From Tumebacillus amylolyticus (GTDB lineage Bacteria > Bacillota > Bacilli > Tumebacillales > Tumebacillaceae), in the NCBI RefSeq assembly GCF_016722965.1, contig NZ_JAEQNB010000008.1:62001-126000 (forward strand): a stretch of DNA of 64,000 bases, given 5' to 3'. A program made the translations under genes and the position numbers. Each line of letters begins with the position of its first letter. The first letter of the stretch is position 1. The notes beneath the pieces were generated by a model. That model did not search any database and had not been told where the DNA came from. It worked only from the letters and a program-made list of their open reading frames with translations. Below, one piece after another: positions 26,538 to 35,362 of the stretch.

Positions 26538-26777
26538 TTAGCGGCTCATCTCGCCAATGCAAACGGAGCAGATGTTCTTGCCGCGGAAGTGGATGATTTC
26601 ATCAGCAGACCCGCAGAATACGCAAGCCGGCTCGTATTTTTTCAGGACGATGCGCTCGCCGTCCACGTAGATTTCCAGAGCGTCTTTCTCGCCAATTCCC
26701 AAGGTGCGGCGCAGTTCGATCGGAATTACAACACGGCCCAGCTCGTCAACTTTACGTACGATCCCCGTAGATTTCAT
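26538..26777 (-). CDS. abrB: AbrB-family transition-state regulator with CxxC C-terminal module
   Basis: A 79-residue DNA-binding protein. The first ~50 residues (MKSTGIVRKVDELGRVVIPI, ELRRTLGI, LEIYVDGERIVLKKY) are the swapped-hairpin AbrB fold, nearly identical in kind to B. subtilis AbrB, a repressor of stationary-phase genes. The C-terminal ~28 residues differ from B. subtilis: they hold two CxxC pairs (CVFC, CSVC), a likely zinc ribbon replacing the usual multimerisation domain. ATG 26777 is preferred, since the GGGAG site is 10 bases away; an upstream GTG would almost touch it. Two Spo0A boxes lie upstream, predicting repression at the onset of sporulation. Confidence 0.92.
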   Translation of the reverse strand: MKSTGIVRKVDELGRVVIPIELRRTLGIGEKDALEIYVDGERIVLKKYEPACVFCGSADEIIHFRGKNICSVCIGEMSR

Positions 26778-26831
26778 TGTCAACACTCTCCCAAATGTAC
26801 TGTTTTTTTATCTGTTTTTGATTCTACATAG

Positions 26832-26849
26832 TTCGACAAACTTTCGACA
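26832..26849 (-). promoter_or_regulatory. Two tandem Spo0A boxes upstream of abrB
   Basis: On the minus strand, two perfect TGTCGAA sequences (26843-26849 and 26832-26838), 11 bases apart, lie just downstream of the predicted abrB promoter start point. In B. subtilis Spo0A~P binds the same element in the same place to repress abrB. Confidence 0.78.
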
Positions 26850-26854
26850 TCCTT

Positions 26855-26883
26855 AGCGTACCAATTACTCCCATAATAGTCAA
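26855..26883 (-). promoter_or_regulatory. Candidate abrB promoter
   Basis: TTGACT (26878-26883) and TACGCT (26855-26860) are 17 bases apart, with a TG extension (TGG) before the -10. Position relative to the Spo0A boxes matches the known abrB arrangement. The rest of the abrB-metG gap holds the metG promoter and T-box; nothing else is seen. Confidence 0.5.
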
Positions 26884-26994
26884 TAGGGTTGGGAGGCAAA
26901 TAGAAGCTTTTGGATAAAAAATTTTCTGGGAACCCCACTTTTTTCGAAAATGGTGTAAAATCAGTGTCTCACCAGAAAGTGTTTTTTGCAATGG

Positions 26995-27023
26995 TTGACG
27001 CTTGCTGCATAATATGTTAGCGT
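26995..27023 (+). promoter_or_regulatory. Candidate promoter of the metG leader
   Basis: TTGACG (26995-27000), 17-base spacer, TGT-TAGCGT (extended -10). It lies just before the T-box stem I. Confidence 0.42.
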
Positions 27024-27039
27024 GTGGAAAAGATATGTT

Positions 27040-27350
27040 TTTGTAAGCGATCTTCCAAAAATAAGGCGATGAAGGAATGAGTACCCGCAAGCGAACCAAC
27101 CAGAGAGTCGGGAGGGTGGAAACCGACAGGCCACGCGCGGAGAAGATGGTTCCGGAGCCATCGGAGTCGAGAGTGCGTTTTTTCCTATTAGAAACCCACT
27201 TGAGGCTTTGACGGGAGGGCCCGATACAGCCCTGCGGTCTTTTTAGATAAGAAAAGACCCGTGGAGGCGTTCCTTCGTGAGGGGAACGTGAAGCCAGGTG
27301 GTACCGCGAGAGACAGCTCTCGTCCCGGCAAGGGACGCAGAGCTTTTTTT
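27040..27350 (+). promoter_or_regulatory. T-box leader (methionine specifier) of metG
   Basis: A T-box riboswitch that senses uncharged tRNA. The start of stem I contains GATGAAGGAATGAGTA (AGTA motif), the distal loop contains GTGGAAA, and the 3' side of the specifier loop reads AGAAG-ATG-GTTCC, giving ATG (27146-27148), a Met codon. The T-box proper, AGGTGGTACCGCG, is at 27296-27308. It is followed by a terminator hairpin (AGCTCTCGTCCC/GGGACGCAGAGCT) and a T-run ending at 27350. Binding of uncharged tRNA-Met at the T-box should open the terminator and raise metG expression. Confidence 0.85.
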
Positions 27351-27376
27351 ATTTCACTCAGGAGGCGAACACTTCA

Positions 27377-29425
27377 ATGGCAAATCCTTCGTTCTACATC
27401 ACCACTCCGATCTACTACCCGTCCGACAAGCTGCACATCGGACACGCCTACACCACGACGGCGTGCGACGCGATGGCGCGGTACAAGCGTCTGCGCGGTT
27501 ATGATGTCATGTTCTTGACCGGCACCGACGAGCACGGCCAGAAAATCCAAGAGCGCGCGGAAAAAGCGGGCTTGGCACCCCTGCCGTTCGTGGACCGCAT
27601 CGTCGACGGCATCCAAGACCTCTGGAAAAAACTCGACATCTCCTACGACGACTTCATCCGCACCACCGAAGAGCGTCACACGAAAGTCGTTCAGCAGATC
27701 TTCCAACGACTGCTCGAGCAAGACGACATCTACCTCGCCGAATACACCGGGCTGTACTGCACCCCGTGCGAATCGTTCTGGACGGAAACCCAAGTCAAGA
27801 CCGCAAACGGCAAATGCCCGGACTGCTCGCGCGACGTGATCGAAACCAGCGAGAAATCGTATTTCTTCCGCATGAGCAAGTACGCGGATCGTCTCATCCA
27901 GTATTACGAAGAACATCCGGAGTTCATCGAGCCGGAATCCCGCAAGCAAGAGATGCTCAACAACTTCCTCAAACCGGGCCTGCAAGACCTCTGCGTGTCC
28001 CGCACGACGTTTGACTGGGGCATCAAAGTTTCGTCCGACCCGAAGCACGTCGTGTACGTCTGGCTGGATGCGTTGACGAACTACATCACGGCGATCGGCT
28101 ACGGCTCGCAAGACCCGGAACTGCAAGCGAAATACCAAAAATACTGGCCGGCAGACGTCCACGTCATCGGCAAAGACATCGTGCGTTTCCACACGATCTA
28201 CTGGCCGATTTTCCTCATGGCGCTCGGCGAGCCGCTGCCGAAAAAAGTGTTCGGGCACGGATTCTTCCTCTCCGGCGGGGACAAAATGTCGAAGTCCAAA
28301 GGCAACGTCGTCGACCCGGTGCCGCTGATCGACCGCTACGGCCTCGATGCCCTGCGCTACTTCATGATGCGCGAAGTGCCGTTCGGCCAAGACGGCCAGT
28401 TCACGCCGGAAGCGTTCGTCACCCGTCTGAACTCCGACCTCGCCAACGACCTCGGCAACTTGCTGTCCCGCACCGTCGCGATGATCGAGAAATACAACGA
28501 CGGCATCATCCCGGAGCGCGGCGACGCCACCGAGTTCGATGAAACGCTCTATGCAGTCGCGGCCGACGCGGTCAAACGCGCCGAAGACGCACTCGACAAA
28601 ATGCAGTTCTCCCTCGCCCTCGGCGCGATCTGGGACCTCGTGTCCCGCACGAACAAGTACATCGACGAAACCGCTCCGTGGACGCTGGCGAAGGACGAAG
28701 CGCAGAAGTCCCGCCTGAACACCGTGCTCTACAACCTCGCGGAGTCCCTGCGCATCTCCTCGATTCTCGTCCAACCGTTCCTGATCAAGTCTCCGGGCGT
28801 GATCTGGGAGCAACTCGGCCTCTCCGCAGGTCCTGCGACCACATGGGACTCCACCCGCGCATTCGGCAACTTGCCAAGCGGTTTGAACGTGAAAAAAGGC
28901 GATGCCCTGTTCCAGCGCCTCGACGTAAAAGTAGAAGTCAACCTCATCGAAGAAATGTTAGGAGGCAACACCGTGTCTGAAAACCAAGCAACCGAAACCA
29001 AGACCACCGAAGCACAAACCACCGAAGCACAAACCACCGAAACCAAAACCGAAGCAAAGGCTCCGGCTGCCCAAGCCGAAACGCAAGCTCCCGAAGGCAT
29101 CGCCCTCATCGGCATCGACGATTTCATGAAAGTCGAACTGCGCGTCGCCGAAGTCATCGAGTGCGAACGCGTCCCGAAAGCAGACAAACTGCTCAAACTG
29201 CAACTCTCGCTCGGCGAAGAAAAACGCCAAGTCGTCTCCGGCATCGCGAAATACTACGAGCCGGAAGCGCTCGTCGGCCAAAAAGTCATCCTCGTCGCCA
29301 ACCTCAAGCCGGTCAAACTGCGCGGCGTCGAATCGCACGGCATGATCCTCGCTGCGTCTGCAGGCGACGACCTCGTGCTTGCGACCGTCTCCGGCCCGAT
29401 TCCGGCCGGCGCCGTGGTGAAGTAA
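27377..29425 (+). CDS. metG: Methionyl-tRNA synthetase with C-terminal tRNA-binding domain
   Basis: A 682-residue class I synthetase charging tRNA-Met. The HIGH motif (KLHIGHAYT), zinc knuckle (CTPC...CPDC), KMSKS loop ([11 protein letters not shown]) and anticodon-binding helical domain are in order. A Thr/Glu/Lys/Ala-rich low-complexity linker follows (residues about 535-570, encoded by short tandem repeats at about 28980-29060). The C terminus is an OB-fold tRNA-binding domain ([20 protein letters not shown]). Controlled by the Met T-box immediately upstream. tatD follows one base after the stop. Confidence 0.96.
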   Translation: MANPSFYITTPIYYPSDKLHIGHAYTTTACDAMARYKRLRGYDVMFLTGTDEHGQKIQERAEKAGLAPLPFVDRIVDGIQDLWKKLDISYDDFIRTTEERHTKVVQQIFQRLLEQDDIYLAEYTGLYCTPCESFWTETQVKTANGKCPDCSRDVIETSEKSYFFRMSKYADRLIQYYEEHPEFIEPESRKQEMLNNFLKPGLQDLCVSRTTFDWGIKVSSDPKHVVYVWLDALTNYITAIGYGSQDPELQAKYQKYWPADVHVIGKDIVRFHTIYWPIFLMALGEPLPKKVFGHGFFLSGGDKMSKSKGNVVDPVPLIDRYGLDALRYFMMREVPFGQDGQFTPEAFVTRLNSDLANDLGNLLSRTVAMIEKYNDGIIPERGDATEFDETLYAVAADAVKRAEDALDKMQFSLALGAIWDLVSRTNKYIDETAPWTLAKDEAQKSRLNTVLYNLAESLRISSILVQPFLIKSPGVIWEQLGLSAGPATTWDSTRAFGNLPSGLNVKKGDALFQRLDVKVEVNLIEEMLGGNTVSENQATETKTTEAQTTEAQTTETKTEAKAPAAQAETQAPEGIALIGIDDFMKVELRVAEVIECERVPKADKLLKLQLSLGEEKRQVVSGIAKYYEPEALVGQKVILVANLKPVKLRGVESHGMILAASAGDDLVLATVSGPIPAGAVVK

Positions 29426-29426
29426 G

Positions 29427-30203
29427 ATGTCGGAGATCTACCTCGTCGACACGCACTCGCACCTCAACTCGCCCCAGTTTGCCGACGAACTTGACGAACT
29501 GGTCGCCTCCGCCCGCGAAAACGGCGTGGGCAAGATCGTAATCCCGAGCTACGACTACGATTCCAACCTGCGTGCCATCGAGATCGCCGAGCAATACGAA
29601 GGCGTCTACGCCCAAGTCGGCTATCATCCGTGCGATCTCAACGACCTGAACGACGAGCACTACCAGAAACTCTACGACTGGTCGAAGCACGAGAAAGTCG
29701 TCGCCATCGGCGAGATCGGTCTCGACTACCATTGGGACACGACGACGCCGGAGTTGCAAGACGAGATGTTCCGCAAGCAGATTGCCATCGCCAAGGAACT
29801 TCATCGTCCGATCATCATCCACGACCGAGAAGCGCACGGCGACATCCTCAAGATTCTCAAAGAGGAAAACGCCGCGCAGATCGGCGGGATCATGCACTGC
29901 TTCTCCGGCTCGTGGGAGTTCGCCCAAGAATGCATGAAGCTGAACTTCTACATCTCCTTCGGCGGCCCGGTGACGTTCAAAAACGGCAAACGCCCGCAAG
30001 AAGTCGCCGCGAAAATTCCAATGGATCGTCTGCTGGTCGAAACGGACGCCCCGTACCTCACGCCGGAGCCGCACCGCGGCAAACGCAACGAGCCGGCGTA
30101 CGTCCGCCACGTCGCAGAAAAAATCGCCGCTCTCCGTGAACTTTCCTACGAAGAAATCGCGATCCAGACGACCCGAAACGCACACGAGATCTTCAAGTTT
30201 TAA
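29427..30203 (+). CDS. tatD: TatD family metal-dependent deoxyribonuclease
   Basis: A 258-residue TIM-barrel metal hydrolase (B. subtilis YabD), a 3'-5' DNase/RNase family involved in DNA repair and turnover. Metal ligands are visible: DTHSHLN at the N terminus, GEIGLDYHW, IIHDREAH, GIMHCFSGS and LVETDAPYL. The frame begins directly after metG, so they are cotranscribed. In B. subtilis yabE and rnmV follow; here a 15-kb block comes first. Confidence 0.94.
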   Translation: MSEIYLVDTHSHLNSPQFADELDELVASARENGVGKIVIPSYDYDSNLRAIEIAEQYEGVYAQVGYHPCDLNDLNDEHYQKLYDWSKHEKVVAIGEIGLDYHWDTTTPELQDEMFRKQIAIAKELHRPIIIHDREAHGDILKILKEENAAQIGGIMHCFSGSWEFAQECMKLNFYISFGGPVTFKNGKRPQEVAAKIPMDRLLVETDAPYLTPEPHRGKRNEPAYVRHVAEKIAALRELSYEEIAIQTTRNAHEIFKF

Positions 30204-30209
30204 AAAAGT

Positions 30210-30241
30210 AACCCTGCACTCCAACGAGTGCAGGGTTTTTT
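30210..30241 (+). terminator. Terminator of metG-tatD
   Basis: Stem AACCCTGCACTC/GAGTGCAGGGTT, loop CAAC, then a T-run. Confidence 0.85.
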
Positions 30242-30292
30242 CATGATTATCAATGGCATGACGGTCAGAATCAAGGTACACTTGATATGACC

Positions 30293-30321
30293 TAGATTTT
30301 TGAATAGGGAGGCTATATAAT
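30293..30321 (+). promoter_or_regulatory. Candidate promoter of the polyketide operon
   Basis: A perfect TATAAT (30316-30321) with only a weak -35 (TAGATT) 17 bases upstream; it lies about 155 bases before the first gene, leaving a long 5' leader that contains the palindrome listed next. Confidence 0.35.
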
Positions 30322-30411
30322 ACTGATAAGTCGCGCTTGGTTAATTCATCATTTCTCATTCAATACCATCAGGGAATCATTAATGAACTAAGAAACAACT
30401 TTTTATGTGAA

Positions 30412-30423
30412 CCGTTCGAACGG
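30412..30423. promoter_or_regulatory. 12-bp palindrome, possible operator
   Basis: CCGTTCGAACGG is a perfect inverted repeat in the leader of the polyketide operon, about 52 bases before the start codon. It could bind a dimeric regulator; no regulator gene is adjacent. Confidence 0.35.
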
Positions 30424-30474
30424 GCAATTCTGTCGATTCTAATAGAGGTTTGACTCGAATAGGGAGGCGGTACC

Positions 30475-33060
30475 GTGGTACTTGACACGACCTTGATCGG
30501 AACCTTACAGCGGGTACGGTTACAAGTGGATACAGGTTGGACGCTGATCCGGGGCAGTCAGGAGGAGTTGTTCTGCAGCTACAACGACTTTTACACGCGC
30601 TGCTTGCGGGTGTTGCATCTGCTTCAACAAAAAGGCGTTCGACCGAAACAGGAAGTGGTTTTGCAAATCAACGACGAAGGCGTTTTTCTGCATCTCTTCT
30701 GGGCGTGTGTGCTCGGCGGGTTCGTGCCGGTTCCTTGCACGGTGGGCGCCAATGACGAGCACCGCTTGAAACTGCTCAAGATCTGGGACGTCCTCCACGA
30801 GCCGGTCTTGGCGATCGAAGCGAACATCTGGGCGCGATTTGCAGACATCATGGGCGACAACCCGCTCGTTGCGGACATGCAAGAACACATGCTGTCCGTA
30901 GAGAGCTTGATGGAAGTCGCGGATCAGGACGACGCGCCGCTTGGCACGGTGTACGAGGCGTCGGCCGACGACATCGCGTTCATCCAGTTTTCGTCGGGCT
31001 CGACCGGCGACCCCAAGGGGGTCGTGTTGACCCATGCCAACGTCGTCCACAATTTGCATGCCATCCTCCAAGGGGCGCAAGTCAGCGCGAACGACTCCTG
31101 CCTCAGCTGGATGCCGCTCACGCATGACATGGGTCTGATTGGCATGCACTTGATGTCGCTGTGCGGAGGCATCCCGTTTTTCCTGATCTCGACGGAGACG
31201 TTCATGCGCCGTCCGGCCCTGTGGTTGACCAAGATCAACGAGCACCGCGTGACGATGACGTCCTCGCCAAACTTCGGTTACAAACTTTTTTTGACTACGT
31301 TTAAACAAAAAGTTGCAACGGAGTGGAACTTGTCGTGCCTTCGCCTCATCTTTAATGGTGCAGAGCCGATTTCACATGAGCTGTGCAACCGATTTCTGGA
31401 CGAGATGGCGGCGTACGGGCTGTCTCGCGAGACGATGTTCACCGTCTACGGACTTGCCGAATCGACGGTGGGTTCGGTGTTCCCGGAGCCGGGTACTCCG
31501 ATGCGTCCCGTACTGCTTGACCGACGCTCGTTGGTGACGGGGCAAGAAGTGGTCGAGCTCGCCGAATCCGAACGGGACAAGCCGTATGCGGTGAGCTTCC
31601 TCGATCACGGCAAGCCGGTTTCCGATGTGAACCTGCGCATCTGTGATGAGGAGAACCGGGAACTTGCCGACCGCTTCGTCGGCTACATCCAAATCAGCGG
31701 GGCGTGCGTGACGAGCGGGTACTACAACAACCCGGTAGCGACCGCCAAAGCGAAGACGGCAGACGGCTGGCTGAACACCGGCGACCTCGGTTTTCTGCGC
31801 GACGGTCGTCTGGTCGTCACCGGACGCGCCAAAGACGTCCTGTTCGTCAACGGCCAGAATCTCTACCCGCACGACATTGAGCGCGTCGCCGAGGAAGTCG
31901 AAGGCGTCGAACTTGGAAAAGTCGCCGTGACCGGCTTGCACGACCCCGCCCTGCAACGGGACGTCGTCCTCGTGTTCGTCACGTTCAAACACAAAGTCCC
32001 CGACTTCGCCCCGATTGCGTGGAACGTCCAACGCTGCCTCTCGCGAAAAATGGGCCTGCGAGTCGACCATGTCCTGCCGATTCGCTCCCTGCCGAAGACC
32101 ACGAGCGGCAAGTTGCAGCGCTACAAGTTGGGCGAACGCTTCCAAGAGGGCGAGTTCTCCGAGATCGTAAACGAATTGCAGAGCTGCTTGCTGGACTTGC
32201 GCCTGCAAGAGAAAATCGTCCCGCCGCAAAACGAGGTCGAGGACGTGATCTTGAAGCTGTGGCAGGAAGTGCTGCAACGAGATTCGATCTCCGTGGACGA
32301 GAACTTTTTTGAACTGGGTGGCACGTCGACGTTGGTGGCGCAGATCGTCACCCGCTTGGAACAGCTCTACCCGGACCGTGTGAAGATCAGCGACCCGTAT
32401 TCGCTGCCGACGATTCGAGCGATGGCGGATCACATCTTGAGCGTGCCGCGCGTGTTGGAGTTGTCGCAGATTACGATGCCTTCGTCCTTCTACGCCCGTG
32501 GGGGCGGCGGGGAAGAAAGCGTGCATCTGCGCACAGGCGCGGCGCTCGCGACCGCGTTGCGTCGCGCCTCCGAAGAAAACGGCGGCACTCTGCACGATCT
32601 GCTCGCCGTGCTCTACGCCAACTTGCTCGGACAGGTGGCGGGTCTTCAACAAGTCGAAGTGCAGGTGGTCGACGATGTGAAACGCATCGCCCCCCTGCGT
32701 CTGAAAATGGACGCCACGCTGTCCGATGCGATGAAACTCGTGCAGGATGGTCCGGACAGCCCGGACGCCTATTCGTTTGCCGAGTTGAGCCGGATGACGA
32801 GATCGCGCACGGAGCACGGAATTCTGCCGTGCTTCCACAACCGCGAACTCTGGAACGGCAACGTCGAGTGGTTGCAAGCGTACGATCTCGTCTTGCAAGT
32901 GGAAGCGTATGAGGACGGACTGAATCTGGCGTGCCTGTTCGACGGGCGACGCTTGCGCAAGGAAAAAGTAAAAGAACTGCTGACGCTGTACGTCAGACTC
33001 TTGCAACATCTGGCGGGCAAATATTCGAGCGGGAGAGAACATCATGCTCCGACTGTCTGA
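30475..33060 (+). CDS. Fatty acyl-AMP ligase - acyl carrier - truncated condensation-like protein
   Basis: An 861-residue loading enzyme. Residues ~1-590 form an acyl-AMP ligase: QFSSGSTGDPKGVVLTHAN (A3), SWMPLTHDMGLIG and IFNGAEPIS (typical of fatty acyl-AMP ligases), YGLAES, GWLNTGDLG and the catalytic Lys in KTTSGKLQ. Residues ~600-670 are a carrier domain with Ser618 (ELGGTSTL) for phosphopantetheine. The final ~190 residues resemble only the C-terminal half of an NRPS condensation domain (AYDLVLQVEAYEDGLN...LLTLYVRLLQHL); no HHxxxDG is present. Start is GTG 30475 with GGGAGG 8 bases upstream. The 3' end overlaps the first KS gene by 17 bases. It should load a fatty or other carboxylic acid as starter unit. 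Confidence 0.88.
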   Translation: MVLDTTLIGTLQRVRLQVDTGWTLIRGSQEELFCSYNDFYTRCLRVLHLLQQKGVRPKQEVVLQINDEGVFLHLFWACVLGGFVPVPCTVGANDEHRLKLLKIWDVLHEPVLAIEANIWARFADIMGDNPLVADMQEHMLSVESLMEVADQDDAPLGTVYEASADDIAFIQFSSGSTGDPKGVVLTHANVVHNLHAILQGAQVSANDSCLSWMPLTHDMGLIGMHLMSLCGGIPFFLISTETFMRRPALWLTKINEHRVTMTSSPNFGYKLFLTTFKQKVATEWNLSCLRLIFNGAEPISHELCNRFLDEMAAYGLSRETMFTVYGLAESTVGSVFPEPGTPMRPVLLDRRSLVTGQEVVELAESERDKPYAVSFLDHGKPVSDVNLRICDEENRELADRFVGYIQISGACVTSGYYNNPVATAKAKTADGWLNTGDLGFLRDGRLVVTGRAKDVLFVNGQNLYPHDIERVAEEVEGVELGKVAVTGLHDPALQRDVVLVFVTFKHKVPDFAPIAWNVQRCLSRKMGLRVDHVLPIRSLPKTTSGKLQRYKLGERFQEGEFSEIVNELQSCLLDLRLQEKIVPPQNEVEDVILKLWQEVLQRDSISVDENFFELGGTSTLVAQIVTRLEQLYPDRVKISDPYSLPTIRAMADHILSVPRVLELSQITMPSSFYARGGGGEESVHLRTGAALATALRRASEENGGTLHDLLAVLYANLLGQVAGLQQVEVQVVDDVKRIAPLRLKMDATLSDAMKLVQDGPDSPDAYSFAELSRMTRSRTEHGILPCFHNRELWNGNVEWLQAYDLVLQVEAYEDGLNLACLFDGRRLRKEKVKELLTLYVRLLQHLAGKYSSGREHHAPTV

Positions 33061-35362
33061 CTTGAATTTAGATGAACTCCCCGAGTTTGGCTTCGAAGAG
33101 GAGGAGCCAAGCTCGTCGGAAGAGAGCAACAACCGGGAGATTGCCATCATCGGGATGGCGTTGCGGATGCCGCTGGCCGACACGCTCCGCGCCTACTGGG
33201 AGAACATCCGCAACGGCGTCGATTGCACACGCCGATTCCCGGAGGAGCGCAAGGCGTTTGCCGACGCTTTTTTGGAACGCATGGGGTTGAACGCGCAAGA
33301 GGGAATTGCGTATCTGGATGGCGGGTATGTGGACGGCATTCAGGAGTTTGATGCGAAGTTTTTCAAGATGACGCCGGGAGAAGCGAACTTGATGAGCCCG
33401 GAGCAGCGTTTGTTTTTGGAATGTGCATGGGAGGCGTTGGAGGACGCAGGGTACGGCGGTTCGCGTGCAGTTGGATCGCGCACGGGCGTTTTTGCCGGAC
33501 ATATCGGCGACCTTGGAGGTTTCAATTACCGGCAGTTGATCGATGAGTTGGAGATCGACCCCGCGTTGCGACCGGCGTCGGTGCCGGGCAATTTGGCGTC
33601 GATCATCTCGTCTCGCATCTCTTATCTGCTGGATCTGAAAGGTCCGGCGATGCTGATCGACACGGCGTGTTCGTCGTCGCTCGTCGCCGTTCACCAAGCT
33701 TGTCTCGCTCTGCGAAACGGAGATTGCGAGATGGCGTTGGCGGGGGGTATTCGCTTGAATTTGATCCCCGTGGACAAACCGGAAGACCGTGTAGGGATGG
33801 AATCCTCAGATGGCAAGACGAGGACGTTCGACCAGACGTCGGACGGCACGGCGATGGGCGAGGGAGTCGGCGTTGTGTTGCTGAAACCACTTGCGCAGGC
33901 GCAGCAAGACGGCGACCCGATCTATGCGGTGGTCAAAGGCACGGCGATCAACCAAGACGGTCTCTCGGCGGGGATCACATTCCCGAACGGACAAGCCCAG
34001 ACGGACGTTCTGCTGCGAGCTTGGAAGGACGCCGATATCGACCCCTCCACAATTGGACTGATCGAAGCGCACGGAACGGGCACCAAAATCGGCGACCCGA
34101 TTGAACTCGACGGCCTGACCGCTGCGTTTGAACGCTTTACCGAACAAAAGCAATTCGTCGCCATCGGCTCCGTCAAATCGAACATCGGGCACTCCTACCA
34201 ATCGGCGGGTGTCGCTGGGTTGATCAAAGCGGTGCTGGCACTTCGCCACCGGGAACTGCCGCCGAGTTTGCATTTTCAAGAACCGAATCGGCGCGTGAAG
34301 TTTACGGACACGCCGTTTTATGTCAACAGTCGTCTGCGTCGTTGGACGGGGGGAACGACCCCGCGCCGGTGCGGGATCTCCTCGTTTGGATTCAGCGGGA
34401 CGAACGCGCATGCGGTGTTGGAGGAAGCTCCGACTGTGGAGCGGGAACGTGCGATGGAAAGCGGCAACCCGCAGATGCTCGTGCTCTCCGCGACCTCTCC
34501 GAACTCGTTGCGCGAACTGGTCGAGCGTTATCTCGAATTTCTGCCGGAGACGGACGCGAGCTGGGAGGAAATCTGCTATTCGGCGGGCGTCGGCCGAGGC
34601 CATTTTTCTCATCGCATCGCCGTTGTGGCGAGGGACAAGTCGGAGGCGCTGTCTCGCCTGAAATCTTGGGAGTTTGCCGATGCAGAAAAAAATTCCGTGC
34701 CGGACACAGAACTTGCTCAATCCGTGAAGCACTACCTCTACGAATGGCAAGCGGAAGGCTACGAAAACGCCGAAGTTCTCCAAGCCCTCGCCGACTTGTA
34801 CATGAGCGGTGCACACCTTGAGTTTTCGCGATTGTATCCGCGTAAACGGTTCCAATTTGTACATCTGCCGACCACTCCGTTTGACCGCAAAACTTGCTGG
34901 CTTCCCACGCCGACCGCCCGCACGGCGCGAAAAAACGTCGACCTGCGTCCGACGTCTGACAACCCGCGCCCGACGGCTCTCACCTTGCAACCGGTCAAAC
35001 TGGAAGGCCGCGAAGCGGGAAGCTACACCGACGTCGAACGAAAACTCGCCGGCGTCATCCGCCACGTACTCGGGGTCGAGGAGATCAACATCCACGACTC
35101 GCTCTACGAACTCGGCGGCAACTCGATCCTCCTGCAAGCGATTCACGGACACTTGCAGACGTTGTTCCCCCATCAAGTGCTCTTGACCGACCTGTTCGCT
35201 CATCCCTCCATCTCGCAACTGGCCCATTTCCTCTCTGACACAAGCAGCCCGAAGGACGAACCCGACTTGCACCACCTGCTCGACGAAATTCAAAACGGCT
35301 CTCTCACCATCGACCAAGCGCTGGAGTTTTTGAAAGGAGGGTCGTCATGGAACAGCTTCTAA
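33044..35362 (+). CDS. Polyketide synthase module: KS - ACP
   Basis: A 772-residue protein. After a short docking-like N terminus (acidic, residues 1-30) comes a ketosynthase with the full triad: Cys209 (DTACSSSLVA), His343 (EAHGTGTKIGD) and His383 (KSNIGHSYQSAG). A ~200-residue post-KS linker ends in the usual FDRKTCWLP-type segment. A C-terminal carrier domain has Ser694 (ELGGNSILL). There is no AT, KR, DH, ER or TE domain, so extension would use the free-standing AT encoded downstream and leave the keto group unreduced. It overlaps the genes on both sides by 16-17 bases. Confidence 0.92.
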   Translation: MLRLSDLNLDELPEFGFEEEEPSSSEESNNREIAIIGMALRMPLADTLRAYWENIRNGVDCTRRFPEERKAFADAFLERMGLNAQEGIAYLDGGYVDGIQEFDAKFFKMTPGEANLMSPEQRLFLECAWEALEDAGYGGSRAVGSRTGVFAGHIGDLGGFNYRQLIDELEIDPALRPASVPGNLASIISSRISYLLDLKGPAMLIDTACSSSLVAVHQACLALRNGDCEMALAGGIRLNLIPVDKPEDRVGMESSDGKTRTFDQTSDGTAMGEGVGVVLLKPLAQAQQDGDPIYAVVKGTAINQDGLSAGITFPNGQAQTDVLLRAWKDADIDPSTIGLIEAHGTGTKIGDPIELDGLTAAFERFTEQKQFVAIGSVKSNIGHSYQSAGVAGLIKAVLALRHRELPPSLHFQEPNRRVKFTDTPFYVNSRLRRWTGGTTPRRCGISSFGFSGTNAHAVLEEAPTVERERAMESGNPQMLVLSATSPNSLRELVERYLEFLPETDASWEEICYSAGVGRGHFSHRIAVVARDKSEALSRLKSWEFADAEKNSVPDTELAQSVKHYLYEWQAEGYENAEVLQALADLYMSGAHLEFSRLYPRKRFQFVHLPTTPFDRKTCWLPTPTARTARKNVDLRPTSDNPRPTALTLQPVKLEGREAGSYTDVERKLAGVIRHVLGVEEINIHDSLYELGGNSILLQAIHGHLQTLFPHQVLLTDLFAHPSISQLAHFLSDTSSPKDEPDLHHLLDEIQNGSLTIDQALEFLKGGSSWNSF

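Noticed and set aside
28980-29060. Short tandem repeats in metG
   Set aside because: They encode the low-complexity Thr/Glu linker before the tRNA-binding domain; the frame is intact and such linkers tolerate repeats.
30242-30290. Possible 15-codon peptide before the polyketide operon
   Set aside because: No ribosome site and it overlaps the terminator of tatD.
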